A stretch of 64,000 nt of DNA from positions 248,001 to 312,000 of the forward strand of contig NZ_QNFY01000001.1 of assembly GCF_003290185.1 (NCBI RefSeq), in the 5' to 3' direction. Shown piece by piece: positions 52,133-60,804 of this stretch. The notes under the pieces were generated by a model that made no database searches, was not told the DNA's origin, and saw only the letters and a list, made by a program, of their open reading frames with translations. How positions within the stretch are numbered: position 1 is the first letter of the stretch; each line of letters starts with the position of its first letter. This stretch comes from Chryseobacterium lathyri. GTDB taxonomy: Bacteria; Bacteroidota; Bacteroidia; Flavobacteriales; Weeksellaceae. The translations under genes and the position numbers were made by a program.

Positions 52133-53308
52133 TTATTTTTCTATAATGATTTTTTTGGTGATGCTGTTTTTATCGGATTTTACAGTGACCATATACGCTC
52201 CGTTTGCCAGACCGGAAGTATTCATTTTCTTTTCGTTTTCTGCATTTAAAATTAAGCGGCCATTCATATCACTAATTTCTACCTTAAAGTGACTGAGGTC
52301 CTTTGGCAACTCAATATTTAGAACATCACGGGCCGGATTAGGATAAATCCTGATTGCTTCTAATGAATTTTTGGTATGTACATCATCTGTTGCCAGGGTA
52401 ACGGTTGAAGCTACTGCAAAATGCTGCAATGCGCCCAAAGCCGCTTTTCCGACATTAAATACATAAACAGGATCCACATTGGCAAAAGTATCATTAACAG
52501 TATGTTCGTTATAGCTTCTGGTTGTTTCATAAAATCCTGTGATAATGTCCCCTTTATTTTCAAATGGCATATAATCCGAACTATAGGCATTTGACATGGT
52601 CGTCTGAAGCGGCGAATATAACGTGGTACAGGTAGCCAACTGTTGTGTCATCGCCAATGATGCTGCGTTATTACCGGTTTGCCCGCTCTGATCGCTTTCA
52701 CATTTAATATTATTATTTACATTCCCCAGTTTTCCTCCAACCTGATCGATATTGAATACAACTTTCAGATTAAGCTGGCGTACATTATTCTGGAAAACAA
52801 CATTATTGACATAGTGTGTACTTCCCAAAAGATTCTGCTCTTCACCGGAAAAATGAATAAATTTCACAGAATATTCTGTAGGTACATCTTTTAAAATTCT
52901 GGCTGCTTCCAGCATAATAGAAGTTCCGCTGCCATTGTCACTTACTCCGGGGCCAACTATGGTATCATAATGACCACAGATGATCACATAAGTGTCTGGA
53001 TAGACGGTTCCTGTTTTGGTGACAATTAAATTTTTTGAAGTGTTGCCGTTATAGGTGAAACTGTCTTCTGTGATCTGGCTTACATCATACCCGTAAGACT
53101 GGTATTTGGTTTTGAGCCAGTTCAGTGCATTTGTATTTTCTACGGTACCAGTCGCTTTTACACCAAGATCTCCAAAATTCTGTAGGTTTGCTGTAATATT
53201 GGCTTGGGATATCTTATCAACCCTTGTTTGATAAGCCTGTATAAAATTCTGGCCCTGAAGACTGTAAGCTGATAAAGAAAGGAGTAAAAGAGTCGTTATT
53301 TTTTTCAC
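52133..53308 (-). CDS. Secreted M28 aminopeptidase with T9SS sorting tail (first in array)
   Basis: A 391-residue paralog with signal peptide KKITTLLLLSLSAYSLQGQ. Zinc-site motifs are GHYDTIVGPGVSDNGSG, HFSGEEQNLLGSTHYVNN, FNIDQVGG and NEHTVNDTF. The sorting domain starts near 322 (YPNPARDVLNIEL) and ends TKKIIIEK. It is the promoter-proximal gene of the array, with a TACATTTG element 34 bases upstream. All ligands for a two-zinc M28 centre are retained, so it should be active. Confidence 0.9.
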   Translation of the reverse strand: MKKITTLLLLSLSAYSLQGQNFIQAYQTRVDKISQANITANLQNFGDLGVKATGTVENTNALNWLKTKYQSYGYDVSQITEDSFTYNGNTSKNLIVTKTGTVYPDTYVIICGHYDTIVGPGVSDNGSGTSIMLEAARILKDVPTEYSVKFIHFSGEEQNLLGSTHYVNNVVFQNNVRQLNLKVVFNIDQVGGKLGNVNNNIKCESDQSGQTGNNAASLAMTQQLATCTTLYSPLQTTMSNAYSSDYMPFENKGDIITGFYETTRSYNEHTVNDTFANVDPVYVFNVGKAALGALQHFAVASTVTLATDDVHTKNSLEAIRIYPNPARDVLNIELPKDLSHFKVEISDMNGRLILNAENEKKMNTSGLANGAYMVTVKSDKNSITKKIIIEK

Positions 53309-53342
53309 TTTTAACTAAAGATTTATAGATTTAATAATTCAG

Positions 53343-53350
53343 CAAATGTA
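53343..53350 (-). promoter_or_regulatory. -7 element of the M28 array
   Basis: TACATTTG on the minus strand, 34 bases before the first peptidase gene; exact TAnnTTTG, no clear -33. Confidence 0.45.
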
Positions 53351-53454
53351 GATAATAAAAATCAATTTATTTTATCCAAAATGAAAACTTTCTAATATGA
53401 TTTTATTTTTTAATATGCTTTCCGAAACACGAAATTCCTTTAATTTATATGGAT

Positions 53455-53484
53455 ATAAAAAATCCCGGACATAGCCCGGGATTT
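53455..53484 (-). terminator. Terminator of rpmI-rplT
   Basis: AAATCCCGG pairs with CCGGGATTT around a 7-base loop, with T-rich sequence following on the minus strand. Confidence 0.8.
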
Positions 53485-53508
53485 ATATTGATAACAAAAA
53501 ATTCTACA

Positions 53509-53853
53509 TTATTTTACTTGATCTACAACTGCTTTGAAAGCTTCAGGATGATTCATTGCTAAATCAGCTAAAACTTTTCTGTTAAGCTCTACGTTGTTCT
53601 TTTTAAGAGCTCCCATAAACTGAGAGTAAGACATTCCATGCTCTCTGGCACCCGCGTTAATACGAGTAATCCAAAGTGATCTGAAGTTTCTCTTTTTCTC
53701 TTTTCTTCCACGGTAAGCATATTGCATTGCTTTTTCTACCGCGTTTTTAGCTACAGTCCAAACGTTCTTTCTTCTACCGAAAAAACCTTTAGCTTGCTTA
53801 ATAATTTTCTTTCTGCGAGCTCTTGAAGCTACTGCATTTACTGATCTTGGCAT
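53509..53853 (-). CDS. rplT: 50S ribosomal protein L20
   Basis: A 114-residue, strongly basic protein. [31 protein letters not shown] at the N-terminus and [26 protein letters not shown] near 65-90 are the L20 signatures. It is needed early in large-subunit assembly and in many bacteria represses its own operon. rpmI lies 117 bases upstream on the same strand; infC, normally next to them, is 6.6 kb away. Confidence 0.97.
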   Translation of the reverse strand: MPRSVNAVASRARRKKIIKQAKGFFGRRKNVWTVAKNAVEKAMQYAYRGRKEKKRNFRSLWITRINAGAREHGMSYSQFMGALKKNNVELNRKVLADLAMNHPEAFKAVVDQVK

Positions 53854-53970
53854 AATTTAAATTGTTTTTTTGAAAGGGGCGGCAGTTAAACTGCTCTTAG
53901 TGGCACCATTTCAGGGTTAAATTGTTGAATTTGTTTGAATTCTTATAAACCGAATATAGATTTATAAAAA

Positions 53971-54168
53971 CTACTTAATGGCTAATTGACGTAGAACACT
54001 TTTTGTATCCACAGCAGCAACGTAAGAAGTCTGCGTAAGATTTCTCTTCTGCTTAGTTTCTTTCTTAGTTAAGATGTGGCTTTTGAAAGCATTCTTTCTT
54101 TTAATCTTCCCAGTTCCGGTAAGTTTAAAACGCTTTTTAGCACCTGATTTCGTTTTTAATTTTGGCAT
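53971..54168 (-). CDS. rpmI: 50S ribosomal protein L35
   Basis: A 65-residue basic protein beginning [23 protein letters not shown], the L35 signature, and ending VLRQLAIK. Standard length. It is the first gene of the rpmI-rplT unit and has its own promoter element TATCTTTG about 74 bases upstream, consistent with independence from infC here. Confidence 0.97.
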   Translation of the reverse strand: MPKLKTKSGAKKRFKLTGTGKIKRKNAFKSHILTKKETKQKRNLTQTSYVAAVDTKSVLRQLAIK

Positions 54169-54241
54169 TGTTCTGCTTTTTTATTGTTTTGTTATCAATA
54201 TCTTGTCCTTGATTCCTGCAATACAGAGGAATTACAGTTTG

Positions 54242-54249
54242 CAAAGATA
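54242..54249 (-). promoter_or_regulatory. -7 element of rpmI-rplT
   Basis: TATCTTTG on the minus strand, exact TAnnTTTG, 73 bases before rpmI. TTTG lies 15 bases further upstream, slightly close. Confidence 0.55.
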
Positions 54250-54303
54250 CAAAAAAAATCAATCCAAACTTTCATTATCTGTGATTTTGTCAGATATAAA
54301 TAT

Positions 54304-54329
54304 AAAAAGTCGTTTCTCAATGAAACGGC
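54304..54329 (-). terminator. Probable terminator of the lectin lipoprotein gene
   Basis: GCCGTTTC and GAAACGAC pair with one mismatch on the minus strand, followed by T5, 20 bases after the stop. Confidence 0.5.
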
Positions 54330-54348
54330 TATAAATAAAAGGTTTTTA

Positions 54349-54918
54349 TTATAAGAAGTCTTCAACGATGATATCGTTTCTTTCTTCATTATTTCCACCT
54401 AAAATAACTTTAATTCTGAATCCTGAAGGAATTGCAGCTCCGGTTCTTGAATAAAGCTGAAGCTTAACGTGCGGATTGGCTACATAATAGTTAACTGCGG
54501 TATTGGAACTCCAAAGAGCATTTCCGTCTCTGTAAATCACCATATTTCCATCGTTTTGTACAATAAGCCTAGGGGTACCTGAGCTTCTGTAGGTATTGGA
54601 ATGCCAGATTACATTAGTTAGACCTGGTCTTTCCCTGTACAGAACAAGATTATTGTCCGTCTGCATGATAAATTTGTAAGTGCTGCCGCCGTATTCCATA
54701 GTGATGGATTGTCCGGCTTCTAATATCTGCGGATGGTTGGTGCTCTCCTTTAAAAGGGTATAGCGTGTAAGATCCAAAATACGGGATTCATTGTTTTTAC
54801 CTGCCATGTTGTGCTTTTCATTTTGCACATTCGTATTTACATTGTCAAGAGCATCATCCTGAGTGCAAGATGCAAGAAGCATCGTAAGACTTAATAAAGT
54901 CAGTAATTTAATTTTCAT
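54349..54918 (-). CDS. B-lectin (monocot mannose-binding type) lipoprotein
   Basis: A 189-residue lipoprotein (lipobox LLASC, Cys18). Residues about 50-170 form a bulb-type lectin domain. Two mannose-site motifs of the QxDxNxVxY type are intact: QTDNNLVLY at 86-94 and QNDGNMVIY at 121-129, each followed by an W-HSNT or WSSNT strand. Such domains occur in plant lectins and in LlpA-type bacteriocins, but here there is one domain with a lipid anchor, so surface glycan binding is a better guess than killing. It is one of the genes separating rpmI-rplT from infC. Confidence 0.8.
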   Translation of the reverse strand: MKIKLLTLLSLTMLLASCTQDDALDNVNTNVQNEKHNMAGKNNESRILDLTRYTLLKESTNHPQILEAGQSITMEYGGSTYKFIMQTDNNLVLYRERPGLTNVIWHSNTYRSSGTPRLIVQNDGNMVIYRDGNALWSSNTAVNYYVANPHVKLQLYSRTGAAIPSGFRIKVILGGNNEERNDIIVEDFL

Positions 54919-55056
54919 AGGTTATGATTTAACATTGCAAAAATAGTAATTATAATATTAAATCACAATTGTAAGATTAAATTAATGTAAACAAATCCTT
55001 TATTAATGGTAGTTTTTAATTAAATTTAACACACCATTAAGTGTATTTTAAATATT

Positions 55057-55086
55057 AAACCGCCATTTTTTTCAAATGACGGCTTT
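55057..55086 (-). terminator. Hairpin after the haloperoxidase-like gene
   Basis: AAGCCGTCATTT pairs with AAATGGCGGTTT (two G-T pairs) on the minus strand, 22 bases after the stop; the T-run is short, so termination is likely but not certain. Confidence 0.5.
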
Positions 55087-55108
55087 AAAATATTATAATG
55101 TAAATTGA

Positions 55109-55930
55109 TTATGATTGAAAAAATGATAATAAATCTTTATTGATCGTTTCTGCTTCTGTAGTAGGCATTCCATGTGGAAATCCGGGATAAGAAATTAATT
55201 TTCCGTTTTTAAGAAGGGTAGCGGCAACCTTGCCGGTAGTTTCAAATGGTACAATCTGGTCATCTTCACCATGTAATACCAAAACCGGTACCTCTACACT
55301 TTTAAGGTCTTCTGTGAAATCTGTTTCAGAGAAAGCTTTAATACAGTCATAATGAGCTTTGATAGATCCATTCATTCCTTGTCTCCACCAGTTCCTTTGG
55401 ATACCTTCAGAAACTTTAGCTCCTTCTCTGTTATACCCGTAAAAAGGGAATGTAAGGTCAATATAGAATTGCTGTCTGTGATGAGCAGTATTATTACGGA
55501 TATCATCGAACACAGACATGGGTACACCATTCGGATTGTTTTCGTTTTTAACCATAATTGGCGTAACGGCACTTATTAAAACTGCTTTTGCCACTCTTCC
55601 TTTTCCATGCTGTGCCACATATCTGATCACTTCACCACCTCCGGTAGAATGTCCTACATGGATAACATCTTTAAGATCCAAAGCTTCTACAATTTCTGCA
55701 ACATCAGAAGCATAGGTGTCCATATTATGTCCTTCTGCAGTCTGTTCAGATCTTCCATGGCCTCTTCTGTCATGAGCAATAACTCTGTAGCCCTGTTCCA
55801 GGAAAAACAGCATCTGCGCATCCCAGTCATCACTGGATAATGGCCATCCGTGATGAAAAAATACAGGCTGTCCTTTTCCCCAGTCTTTGTAATAAATTTC
55901 AGTTCCGTCTTTTAATGTAAGTGTGCTCAT
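55109..55930 (-). CDS. Alpha/beta hydrolase, cofactor-free haloperoxidase type
   Basis: A 273-residue cytoplasmic hydrolase. PVFFHHGWPLSSDDWDAQM near 22-40 holds the oxyanion site, Ser95 in GHSTGGGE is the nucleophile, Asp in LHGEDDQIVPF near 223 and His in GFPHGMPTT near 252 complete the triad. The pattern DRRGHGRSE and GHSTGGGEVIRYVA is typical of non-heme chloroperoxidases, which act mainly as perhydrolases or esterases. It has its own promoter and shares the upstream gap with the divergent two-component system. Physiological substrate unknown. Confidence 0.88.
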   Translation of the reverse strand: MSTLTLKDGTEIYYKDWGKGQPVFFHHGWPLSSDDWDAQMLFFLEQGYRVIAHDRRGHGRSEQTAEGHNMDTYASDVAEIVEALDLKDVIHVGHSTGGGEVIRYVAQHGKGRVAKAVLISAVTPIMVKNENNPNGVPMSVFDDIRNNTAHHRQQFYIDLTFPFYGYNREGAKVSEGIQRNWWRQGMNGSIKAHYDCIKAFSETDFTEDLKSVEVPVLVLHGEDDQIVPFETTGKVAATLLKNGKLISYPGFPHGMPTTEAETINKDLLSFFQS

Positions 55931-55975
55931 TGTTTTGTTTTTTATGATTAATAAATGAATAGTGTTTATATATCA

Positions 55976-55983
55976 CAAATGTA
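55976..55983 (-). promoter_or_regulatory. -7 element of the haloperoxidase-like gene
   Basis: TACATTTG on the minus strand, exact consensus, 45 bases before the ATG. Confidence 0.45.
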
Positions 55984-56212
55984 TATGGAAAATATTTGCA
56001 ATATGTTGATCTAAGATAATATATTGATTAAAATATAAAGCAGCATAATGCATTATTAACGCTAAATTAATAGAGCATCTAAGGAAAACAGTATCTTATG
56101 CGATTAAAGTATAACTGATAAAACGGAATAAACTAAAAAACCCCATTATCAGGGATATTTTTATCTAATACCTTTGATTATCTTTAACTCAACGATTATG
56201 GCCTGAGAAACA

Positions 56213-56226
56213 CTGTTTCGAAACAG
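56213..56226. promoter_or_regulatory. Palindrome CTGTTTCGAAACAG upstream of the two-component operon
   Basis: A 14-base perfect palindrome about 18 bases upstream of the putative -7 (56244), reaching the -33 area. A candidate binding site for the NarL-type regulator of this operon. Confidence 0.4.
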
Positions 56227-56243
56227 ATTAGCGGGTATTTTCC

Positions 56244-56251
56244 TATATTTA
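56244..56251 (+). promoter_or_regulatory. Putative -7 element of the two-component operon
   Basis: TATATTTA differs from TAnnTTTG in one base and lies 41 bases before the kinase ATG. The gap from 55931 to here holds no gene. Confidence 0.4.
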
Positions 56252-56292
56252 CGTTTTTTAATTGAATAAAACTTAATAGAGACAAGAGTTTG

Positions 56293-58500
56293 ATGTACAG
56301 GCTGTTATTTATTTTTACTTTATGTATTTGTCCGTTTTTTGCTCAGGCACAGAATGTTTTAAGCAAATTAGAAAAGGAATATGACCATGCTTCAAAAAAT
56401 ACGACAGAGCAATTAAATCTGGCTCCCAAATTCGCTACTGCCTTATTTTTCCATAAATTTAAATCTAAATCTTACCAGATTTTAGAAACAAGCATTCCCA
56501 TTGCAGCCAAACAGGCCGATGGAAAATATGCTACCATTTTGTATGCTGTACAGGCTATGAATTATCGGCTTGATAATAAAGAAGCTGAATCTTTAAAAAG
56601 CCTGGACATGGCAAGGATGTATAGTTTAAAAACGAGCAGCAACGAAGCTAAAGGCTACTTCCAGTATGCAAAGGGCTGGATTCTGATCCGTAATAATAAA
56701 ACGGCCGATGCTGTTGCTGCTTACTTGAAAGCCATCGACTATTACGAAAACTCGCCCACAACTTCTACACTGTACGGAAGATTTGGCAACGCGGCTAAAG
56801 AGTTGTCCACTATTTATTCTAACCTTAATGAATACCAGCTGGAAGAAAAATACAGTAAACAGTTTTTGCTGTTGGCATCCAGGCAAAATGACCCTAATCT
56901 CATCTTCGATGCCTATATGCGGATGGGTTACGTATATGAACAGAAATACGCTCAAAATCCATCGGACACAGCGTTGAGAAATAAGGCAGAACAATATTAT
57001 TTACAGTCTATTGCAACTTTCAACAAAAATAAAGAGGCTATGCTCAACAGGAGCAGTCTTTCATATGCCGCCATCAATTTAGCGAATTTGTATACTGAGT
57101 TTAATAGAGATAGGGCGATGCAATATGCGCAATTAGCCAATAGTGTGAGCCTGGAAACCGGTGATGCCATTCATATTGCTTCTTCATTTGGGATTTTGGC
57201 AGAACTGGCCCTGCAGAGTAAAAATTATGATTTAGCCAAGTCTTACTTTCTAAAAGCCTCTATGGAAATTGAGAAAAGCCCGGTCAGAGATCATAATATA
57301 GAATTATCTATTCTTGAATCTTTATCCCGAATTAGCGAAGAACAAGGCAATTACAAAGAAGCGCTGATATACTATAAAAGCTATGTAGATAAATACAAAA
57401 GTATTTACGATCAGGAAAAACTGGATATTACCAAAAGGCTGGAATCGCAGTTTGATAAAGAACGACAGGAACAGAAGTACATAAAGCTCCAGCTGGAAAG
57501 TGATAAAAAAGCACAAGAAATCAGGTTGATCAATATTCTTCGGGCACAACGTGAACAGGTTTACAACAATTTAAAACTGGTGGAAGAAAATCAGCGGGAA
57601 CGACTGAAATTTTCAGAGCTTGAATCGGAGAAAAAAGAGCAGCAACTCCGGTTGGCAAAATTAGAAACCAAGCAAAAAAACAATGACATCAGCAATTATA
57701 AAAAGCTTTTGACATTCAAGGAAAAGATCAATACCTATTACATTATTTTTATCTTTATTTTCATCGTTTTGATCGTCTTATTGCTGTATGCCTACAAGCA
57801 ACGTGCAAAATCGATGAAGCAAAGAGACGAGCTGCATGCCTTAGCCATGGAAAAAGAGAAACAGAATTCAAAAATATCTACGCTTACTGCATTGTTGGAG
57901 GGACAGGAGCAGGAGCGAGGCCGTTTAGCCCGTGATCTTCATGACGGATTGGGCGGTCTTCTTTCTGGAACTAAACTTCAGCTTTCTTCTTTAGATCTCC
58001 ATCAATCCGAAAATATAGAGGATGGAATTTCAAAATCAATTAACCAGATTGATGGTGCTGTGGAAGAGCTGAGACGTGTAGCACATAATTTAATGCCCGA
58101 TTTATTAATGAAATACGGTTTAGAAGCAGCTATCCAGGAATTTGCCACTCGCATGTCCAACAGCGCATTAGACATCCATACCGAATTTATTAATTACAGT
58201 AACTCCATACCAGAAGACAAGCAACTGATCTTATACAGGATCATTCAGGAATTGGTCAATAATGCCATAAAACATGCCGATACTTCTGAAATTATTATTC
58301 AGATAAGTGAAGAAGAAAATGTATTACATCTTACGGTGGAGGATAACGGTAAAGGTTTTGACCCTGCAAGCTTAGACGTAAGAAAAACGGCAGGTTTTCA
58401 TAATATAGAATCAAGGGTCCAGTTTTTAAAAGGAACGATGAACATCACCTCCGAATTGAATATCGGGACCAGTATAGAACTTCAAATTCCTATTCATTAA
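56293..58500 (+). CDS. TPR-containing sensor histidine kinase (HisKA_3/NarL type)
   Basis: A 735-residue kinase. A signal peptide (ends near FFAQAQ) leads to a periplasmic array of TPR-like repeats (about 20-400) and a coiled segment (400-475). One transmembrane helix lies near 480-501, and a second coiled stretch leads to the H-box ERGRLARDLHDGLGGLL with the phosphorylated His near 550. The HATPase domain (about 645-733) has QELVNNAIKHAD and VEDNGKGFDPAS. ATG 56293 is preferred over the adjoining TTG at 56290. The response regulator starts 1 base after its stop. The signal sensed by the TPRs is unknown. Confidence 0.9.
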   Translation: MYRLLFIFTLCICPFFAQAQNVLSKLEKEYDHASKNTTEQLNLAPKFATALFFHKFKSKSYQILETSIPIAAKQADGKYATILYAVQAMNYRLDNKEAESLKSLDMARMYSLKTSSNEAKGYFQYAKGWILIRNNKTADAVAAYLKAIDYYENSPTTSTLYGRFGNAAKELSTIYSNLNEYQLEEKYSKQFLLLASRQNDPNLIFDAYMRMGYVYEQKYAQNPSDTALRNKAEQYYLQSIATFNKNKEAMLNRSSLSYAAINLANLYTEFNRDRAMQYAQLANSVSLETGDAIHIASSFGILAELALQSKNYDLAKSYFLKASMEIEKSPVRDHNIELSILESLSRISEEQGNYKEALIYYKSYVDKYKSIYDQEKLDITKRLESQFDKERQEQKYIKLQLESDKKAQEIRLINILRAQREQVYNNLKLVEENQRERLKFSELESEKKEQQLRLAKLETKQKNNDISNYKKLLTFKEKINTYYIIFIFIFIVLIVLLLYAYKQRAKSMKQRDELHALAMEKEKQNSKISTLTALLEGQEQERGRLARDLHDGLGGLLSGTKLQLSSLDLHQSENIEDGISKSINQIDGAVEELRRVAHNLMPDLLMKYGLEAAIQEFATRMSNSALDIHTEFINYSNSIPEDKQLILYRIIQELVNNAIKHADTSEIIIQISEEENVLHLTVEDNGKGFDPASLDVRKTAGFHNIESRVQFLKGTMNITSELNIGTSIELQIPIH

Positions 58501-58501
58501 C

Positions 58502-59131
58502 ATGATAAAAGTAGCCATAACAGACGATCATCCACTTCTATTGGAAGGATTGAAGAATATTTTAGGAAACAGCGATACGATAGATGTAGTAGATTGTTTC
58601 AAAAGCGTTTCAGAAATGAATGCAGGCCTGGCAAAACAGGCTGTCGATATTTTGTTGCTGGATATTAATCTGGTAGATACCAACAGTATCGAACTCATAA
58701 AACCTTTAAAGAAAAAGTACGGGAATCTCCGGATTATTATGCTTAGCGTTCATAATGAGCTGCCTGTGATTAACAGCACTCTGGCTGAAGGCGCTTTGGG
58801 ATACATCCAGAAGAATGCTTCAGTTTCCGAAATTCTTGAAGGTATTAATGCTGTATATGCAGGTAACCGGTTTTTATGCTCGCAAACCAAGTCTGTTTTG
58901 GAGAAAAAATCCGCGGATGGGCTACATCAGGTTCCAAAACTGACGAGAAGAGAAAAAGAAATTTTAGCCGAAGTAGCGAAAGGACTCACGACCAATCAAA
59001 TGGCAGAAAAGCTTTTCATCAGCCCGCACACCGTAGAAAGTCACCGGAAAAACCTTATTGAAAAATTTCAGACTTCTAATCTTAGTTCAGCCATTAAACT
59101 GGCCATAGAATACGGTTTGATTATCGAATAG
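58502..59131 (+). CDS. NarL/FixJ-family response regulator
   Basis: A 209-residue regulator. The receiver domain (1-125) has acidic ITDDHPLLLEG, phospho-acceptor Asp54 in LLLDINLVD, and the conserved Lys in GYIQKNAS near 103. The LuxR-type helix-turn-helix (about 145-205) reads LTRREKEILAEVAKGLTTNQMAEKLFISPHTVESHRKNL. It works with the upstream kinase. Its 3' end overlaps the convergent gene at 59087 by 45 bases. Targets unknown. Confidence 0.93.
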   Translation: MIKVAITDDHPLLLEGLKNILGNSDTIDVVDCFKSVSEMNAGLAKQAVDILLLDINLVDTNSIELIKPLKKKYGNLRIIMLSVHNELPVINSTLAEGALGYIQKNASVSEILEGINAVYAGNRFLCSQTKSVLEKKSADGLHQVPKLTRREKEILAEVAKGLTTNQMAEKLFISPHTVESHRKNLIEKFQTSNLSSAIKLAIEYGLIIE

Positions 59132-59716
59132 ATAGGACTCTTGTGAACTGCAATCTGGAATTTTTATAAAACGCAAAGATAAGATTTTCTTTCCTGTTAA
59201 GTCATATTCATCATTATATATAGACTCATACATGAATACATAAGCATTTCCGTCAAAATCTTTTAAATTGATTGCCTGGTCCGTCATAATGTCATAAAAC
59301 CTTGTAATGGTACGCGTAGCCGTCCATTGTTTTAAATTGCCTTTAGGGTTTTTATCGAACCTATGATCTTTGGCATCGGTATAATACCAATAGGATGGTG
59401 CCGTATCCGTCAAAAACAGCTCTTTGTCTTTGTTATATAATTCCTCCGCCATTCCCGTATTCTGAAACCATGGAACCTCGGGGTTATAAGGACCTGCAGC
59501 AGCCGTATAGATATCCTTATCCGTAGTGGCTCCAATTAAAAAACCTTCCAGATTGACAGAAGTAATTTCGAATAGAAAAGCAGTTTTTTTCAGTTCGTAA
59601 ACATCATTGACAGGTTCAATTACTTTGCCGTCTTGTTTAATAACTACTTTTAACGCTTGTGCAAAAAACAAACAACTTAGTAAACAAAAAAGGAGGGTTA
59701 AACTTACTTTTTTCAT
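59087..59716 (-). CDS. Unknown secreted protein, 209 aa
   Basis: A signal peptide (KKVSLTLLFCLLSCLFFAQ) is followed by a protein rich in Tyr, Trp and Asp, with YYTDAKDHRFDKNPKG near 107-122 and WTATRTITRFYDIMTDQ near 126-142. I do not recognise a family. An exact TATCTTTG promoter element lies 24 bases upstream. The last 15 codons overlap the response regulator gene on the other strand. A role linked to the two-component system is possible from context only. Confidence 0.65.
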   Translation of the reverse strand: MKKVSLTLLFCLLSCLFFAQALKVVIKQDGKVIEPVNDVYELKKTAFLFEITSVNLEGFLIGATTDKDIYTAAAGPYNPEVPWFQNTGMAEELYNKDKELFLTDTAPSYWYYTDAKDHRFDKNPKGNLKQWTATRTITRFYDIMTDQAINLKDFDGNAYVFMYESIYNDEYDLTGKKILSLRFIKIPDCSSQESYLFDNQTVFYGQFNG

Positions 59717-59739
59717 TATATCTCTTTAAATAACTGCAG

Positions 59740-59747
59740 CAAAGATA
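59740..59747 (-). promoter_or_regulatory. -7 element of the 59087-59716 gene
   Basis: TATCTTTG on the minus strand, exact consensus, 24 bases before the ATG. Confidence 0.5.
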
Positions 59748-59935
59748 TTGGACTTCAGCTCCATAAACACTGGCTGGTTTCAGGGGTTTTTTATCTTGTT
59801 TTTAAGGGGATCAGTGTATTCAAAGCATCAGCTAACAAAACGGCTTAAGATAGATATAAATGGCTGAAAGCAGGGATATGTTAAATGGTATATTTTAGAG
59901 AATTTTACAAAAGATAAATTAAGTATTGTAGACAC

Positions 59936-60496
59936 ATGAAAAATGTAATAATCAACTTTTCACTTGTGATAGCTTTGCTGGCTTCTTGTACACCTTCTAC
60001 AGAAAAAAAATTAGACCAGGTAGCTTCTACAACGGTAAAAAAAGATACTGTTCAGATGTCCGGTTCGGTAAAGGATCGTATTTCAAAAGCTGATATGCTG
60101 ACTGATTTTTCAGCGTTGGTTCCTATTGATGTATTAAACAGCAAAAGCACAAATATGTATGAAAAATATGGTATAGAATTTTCCGGCAATTGTTATTCAT
60201 GCGATTTGGCAAGCTTATCCATCACTAAGGATAAAATGATATGGACCAATGTCTGCGATGAGAATGATACTTTTAAAATTGATGAGTTCTCATTCTTTGT
60301 CGAAGGAAGCAAAACTATTTTAAAAACATCAGAAAGAACATATATTTTAACCCAAATAGATAAAGCACCTGTCTACGAGCTGGCTATAGAAGGTCAAAAG
60401 CTGGAATTAAATAATAAAAGAATATCCAGATATTTTACAACCCACAAAGCTTTGTCTCTTTTCAAAGAGCATGATTGTGGAGATTTTGAAGGATAA
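59936..60496 (+). CDS. Unknown lipoprotein, 186 aa
   Basis: A lipoprotein signal peptide with lipobox LLASC (Cys18), then a Thr/Lys-rich linker. The domain contains GNCYSCDLASLSITKDKMIWTNVCDEND (about 82-109) with three Cys, and a final HDCGDFEG. Possible disulfide-bonded or metal-binding site; no family recognised. It is divergent from the 59087 gene and convergent to the infC operon. Confidence 0.65.
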   Translation: MKNVIINFSLVIALLASCTPSTEKKLDQVASTTVKKDTVQMSGSVKDRISKADMLTDFSALVPIDVLNSKSTNMYEKYGIEFSGNCYSCDLASLSITKDKMIWTNVCDENDTFKIDEFSFFVEGSKTILKTSERTYILTQIDKAPVYELAIEGQKLELNNKRISRYFTTHKALSLFKEHDCGDFEG

Positions 60497-60550
60497 CACA
60501 ATCTTATAAATTATTTTGAAAATAAGCAGTTGACTCACAACAGATCAGTC

Positions 60551-60674
60551 TTAAAAGTTGAGGGAGAATCTTTAGTTATTCAAAGAAATTTACATTAAAA
60601 TGATCTACTTATATAAAAACACAATACTATATAATCATTTTATTCGTAAGTAAATTTAGCTTCCTCAACTTTAA
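60551..60674. repeat. Nested inverted-repeat element, about 120 bases
   Basis: Outer arms AAAGTTGAGGGAG (60554-60566) and CTTCCTCAACTTT (60660-60672) pair over 13 bp (one G-T). Inside, in order, AAATTTAC faces GTAAATTT, AAAATGAT faces ATCATTTT, and TTATATA faces TATATAA. The left side has about 17 extra bases. It could be a MITE-like remnant or a large structured RNA in the gap between convergent transcripts. Confidence 0.6.
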
Positions 60675-60740
60675 CGATTGATCCGGATCAATTATTTTTT
60701 TTCTATATCTTTTAAAACTTTTCCTGAAAACTTTAATATA

Positions 60741-60770
60741 AAAAAACCTCAAAATATTTTGAGGTTTTTT
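60741..60770. terminator. Terminator of thrS-infC
   Basis: Perfect palindrome AAAAAACCTCAAAA-TA-TTTTGAGGTTTTTT, active on either strand; ends the minus-strand infC transcript. Confidence 0.9.
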
Positions 60771-60780
60771 ATATAATAAG

Positions 60781-60801
60781 TAACAGACATTGAGTCTGTT
60801 A
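60781..60801 (-). other. Hairpin directly after the infC stop
   Basis: TAACAGAC pairs with GTCTGTTA (8 bp, 5-base loop) 3 bases after the infC stop codon, upstream of the main terminator; no T-run. Confidence 0.5.
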
Positions 60802-60804
60802 AAA

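Noticed and set aside
54349..54918. Lectin gene as an LlpA-type bacteriocin
   Set aside because: It has one B-lectin domain and a lipobox; bacteriocins of this type usually have two domains and no lipid anchor.
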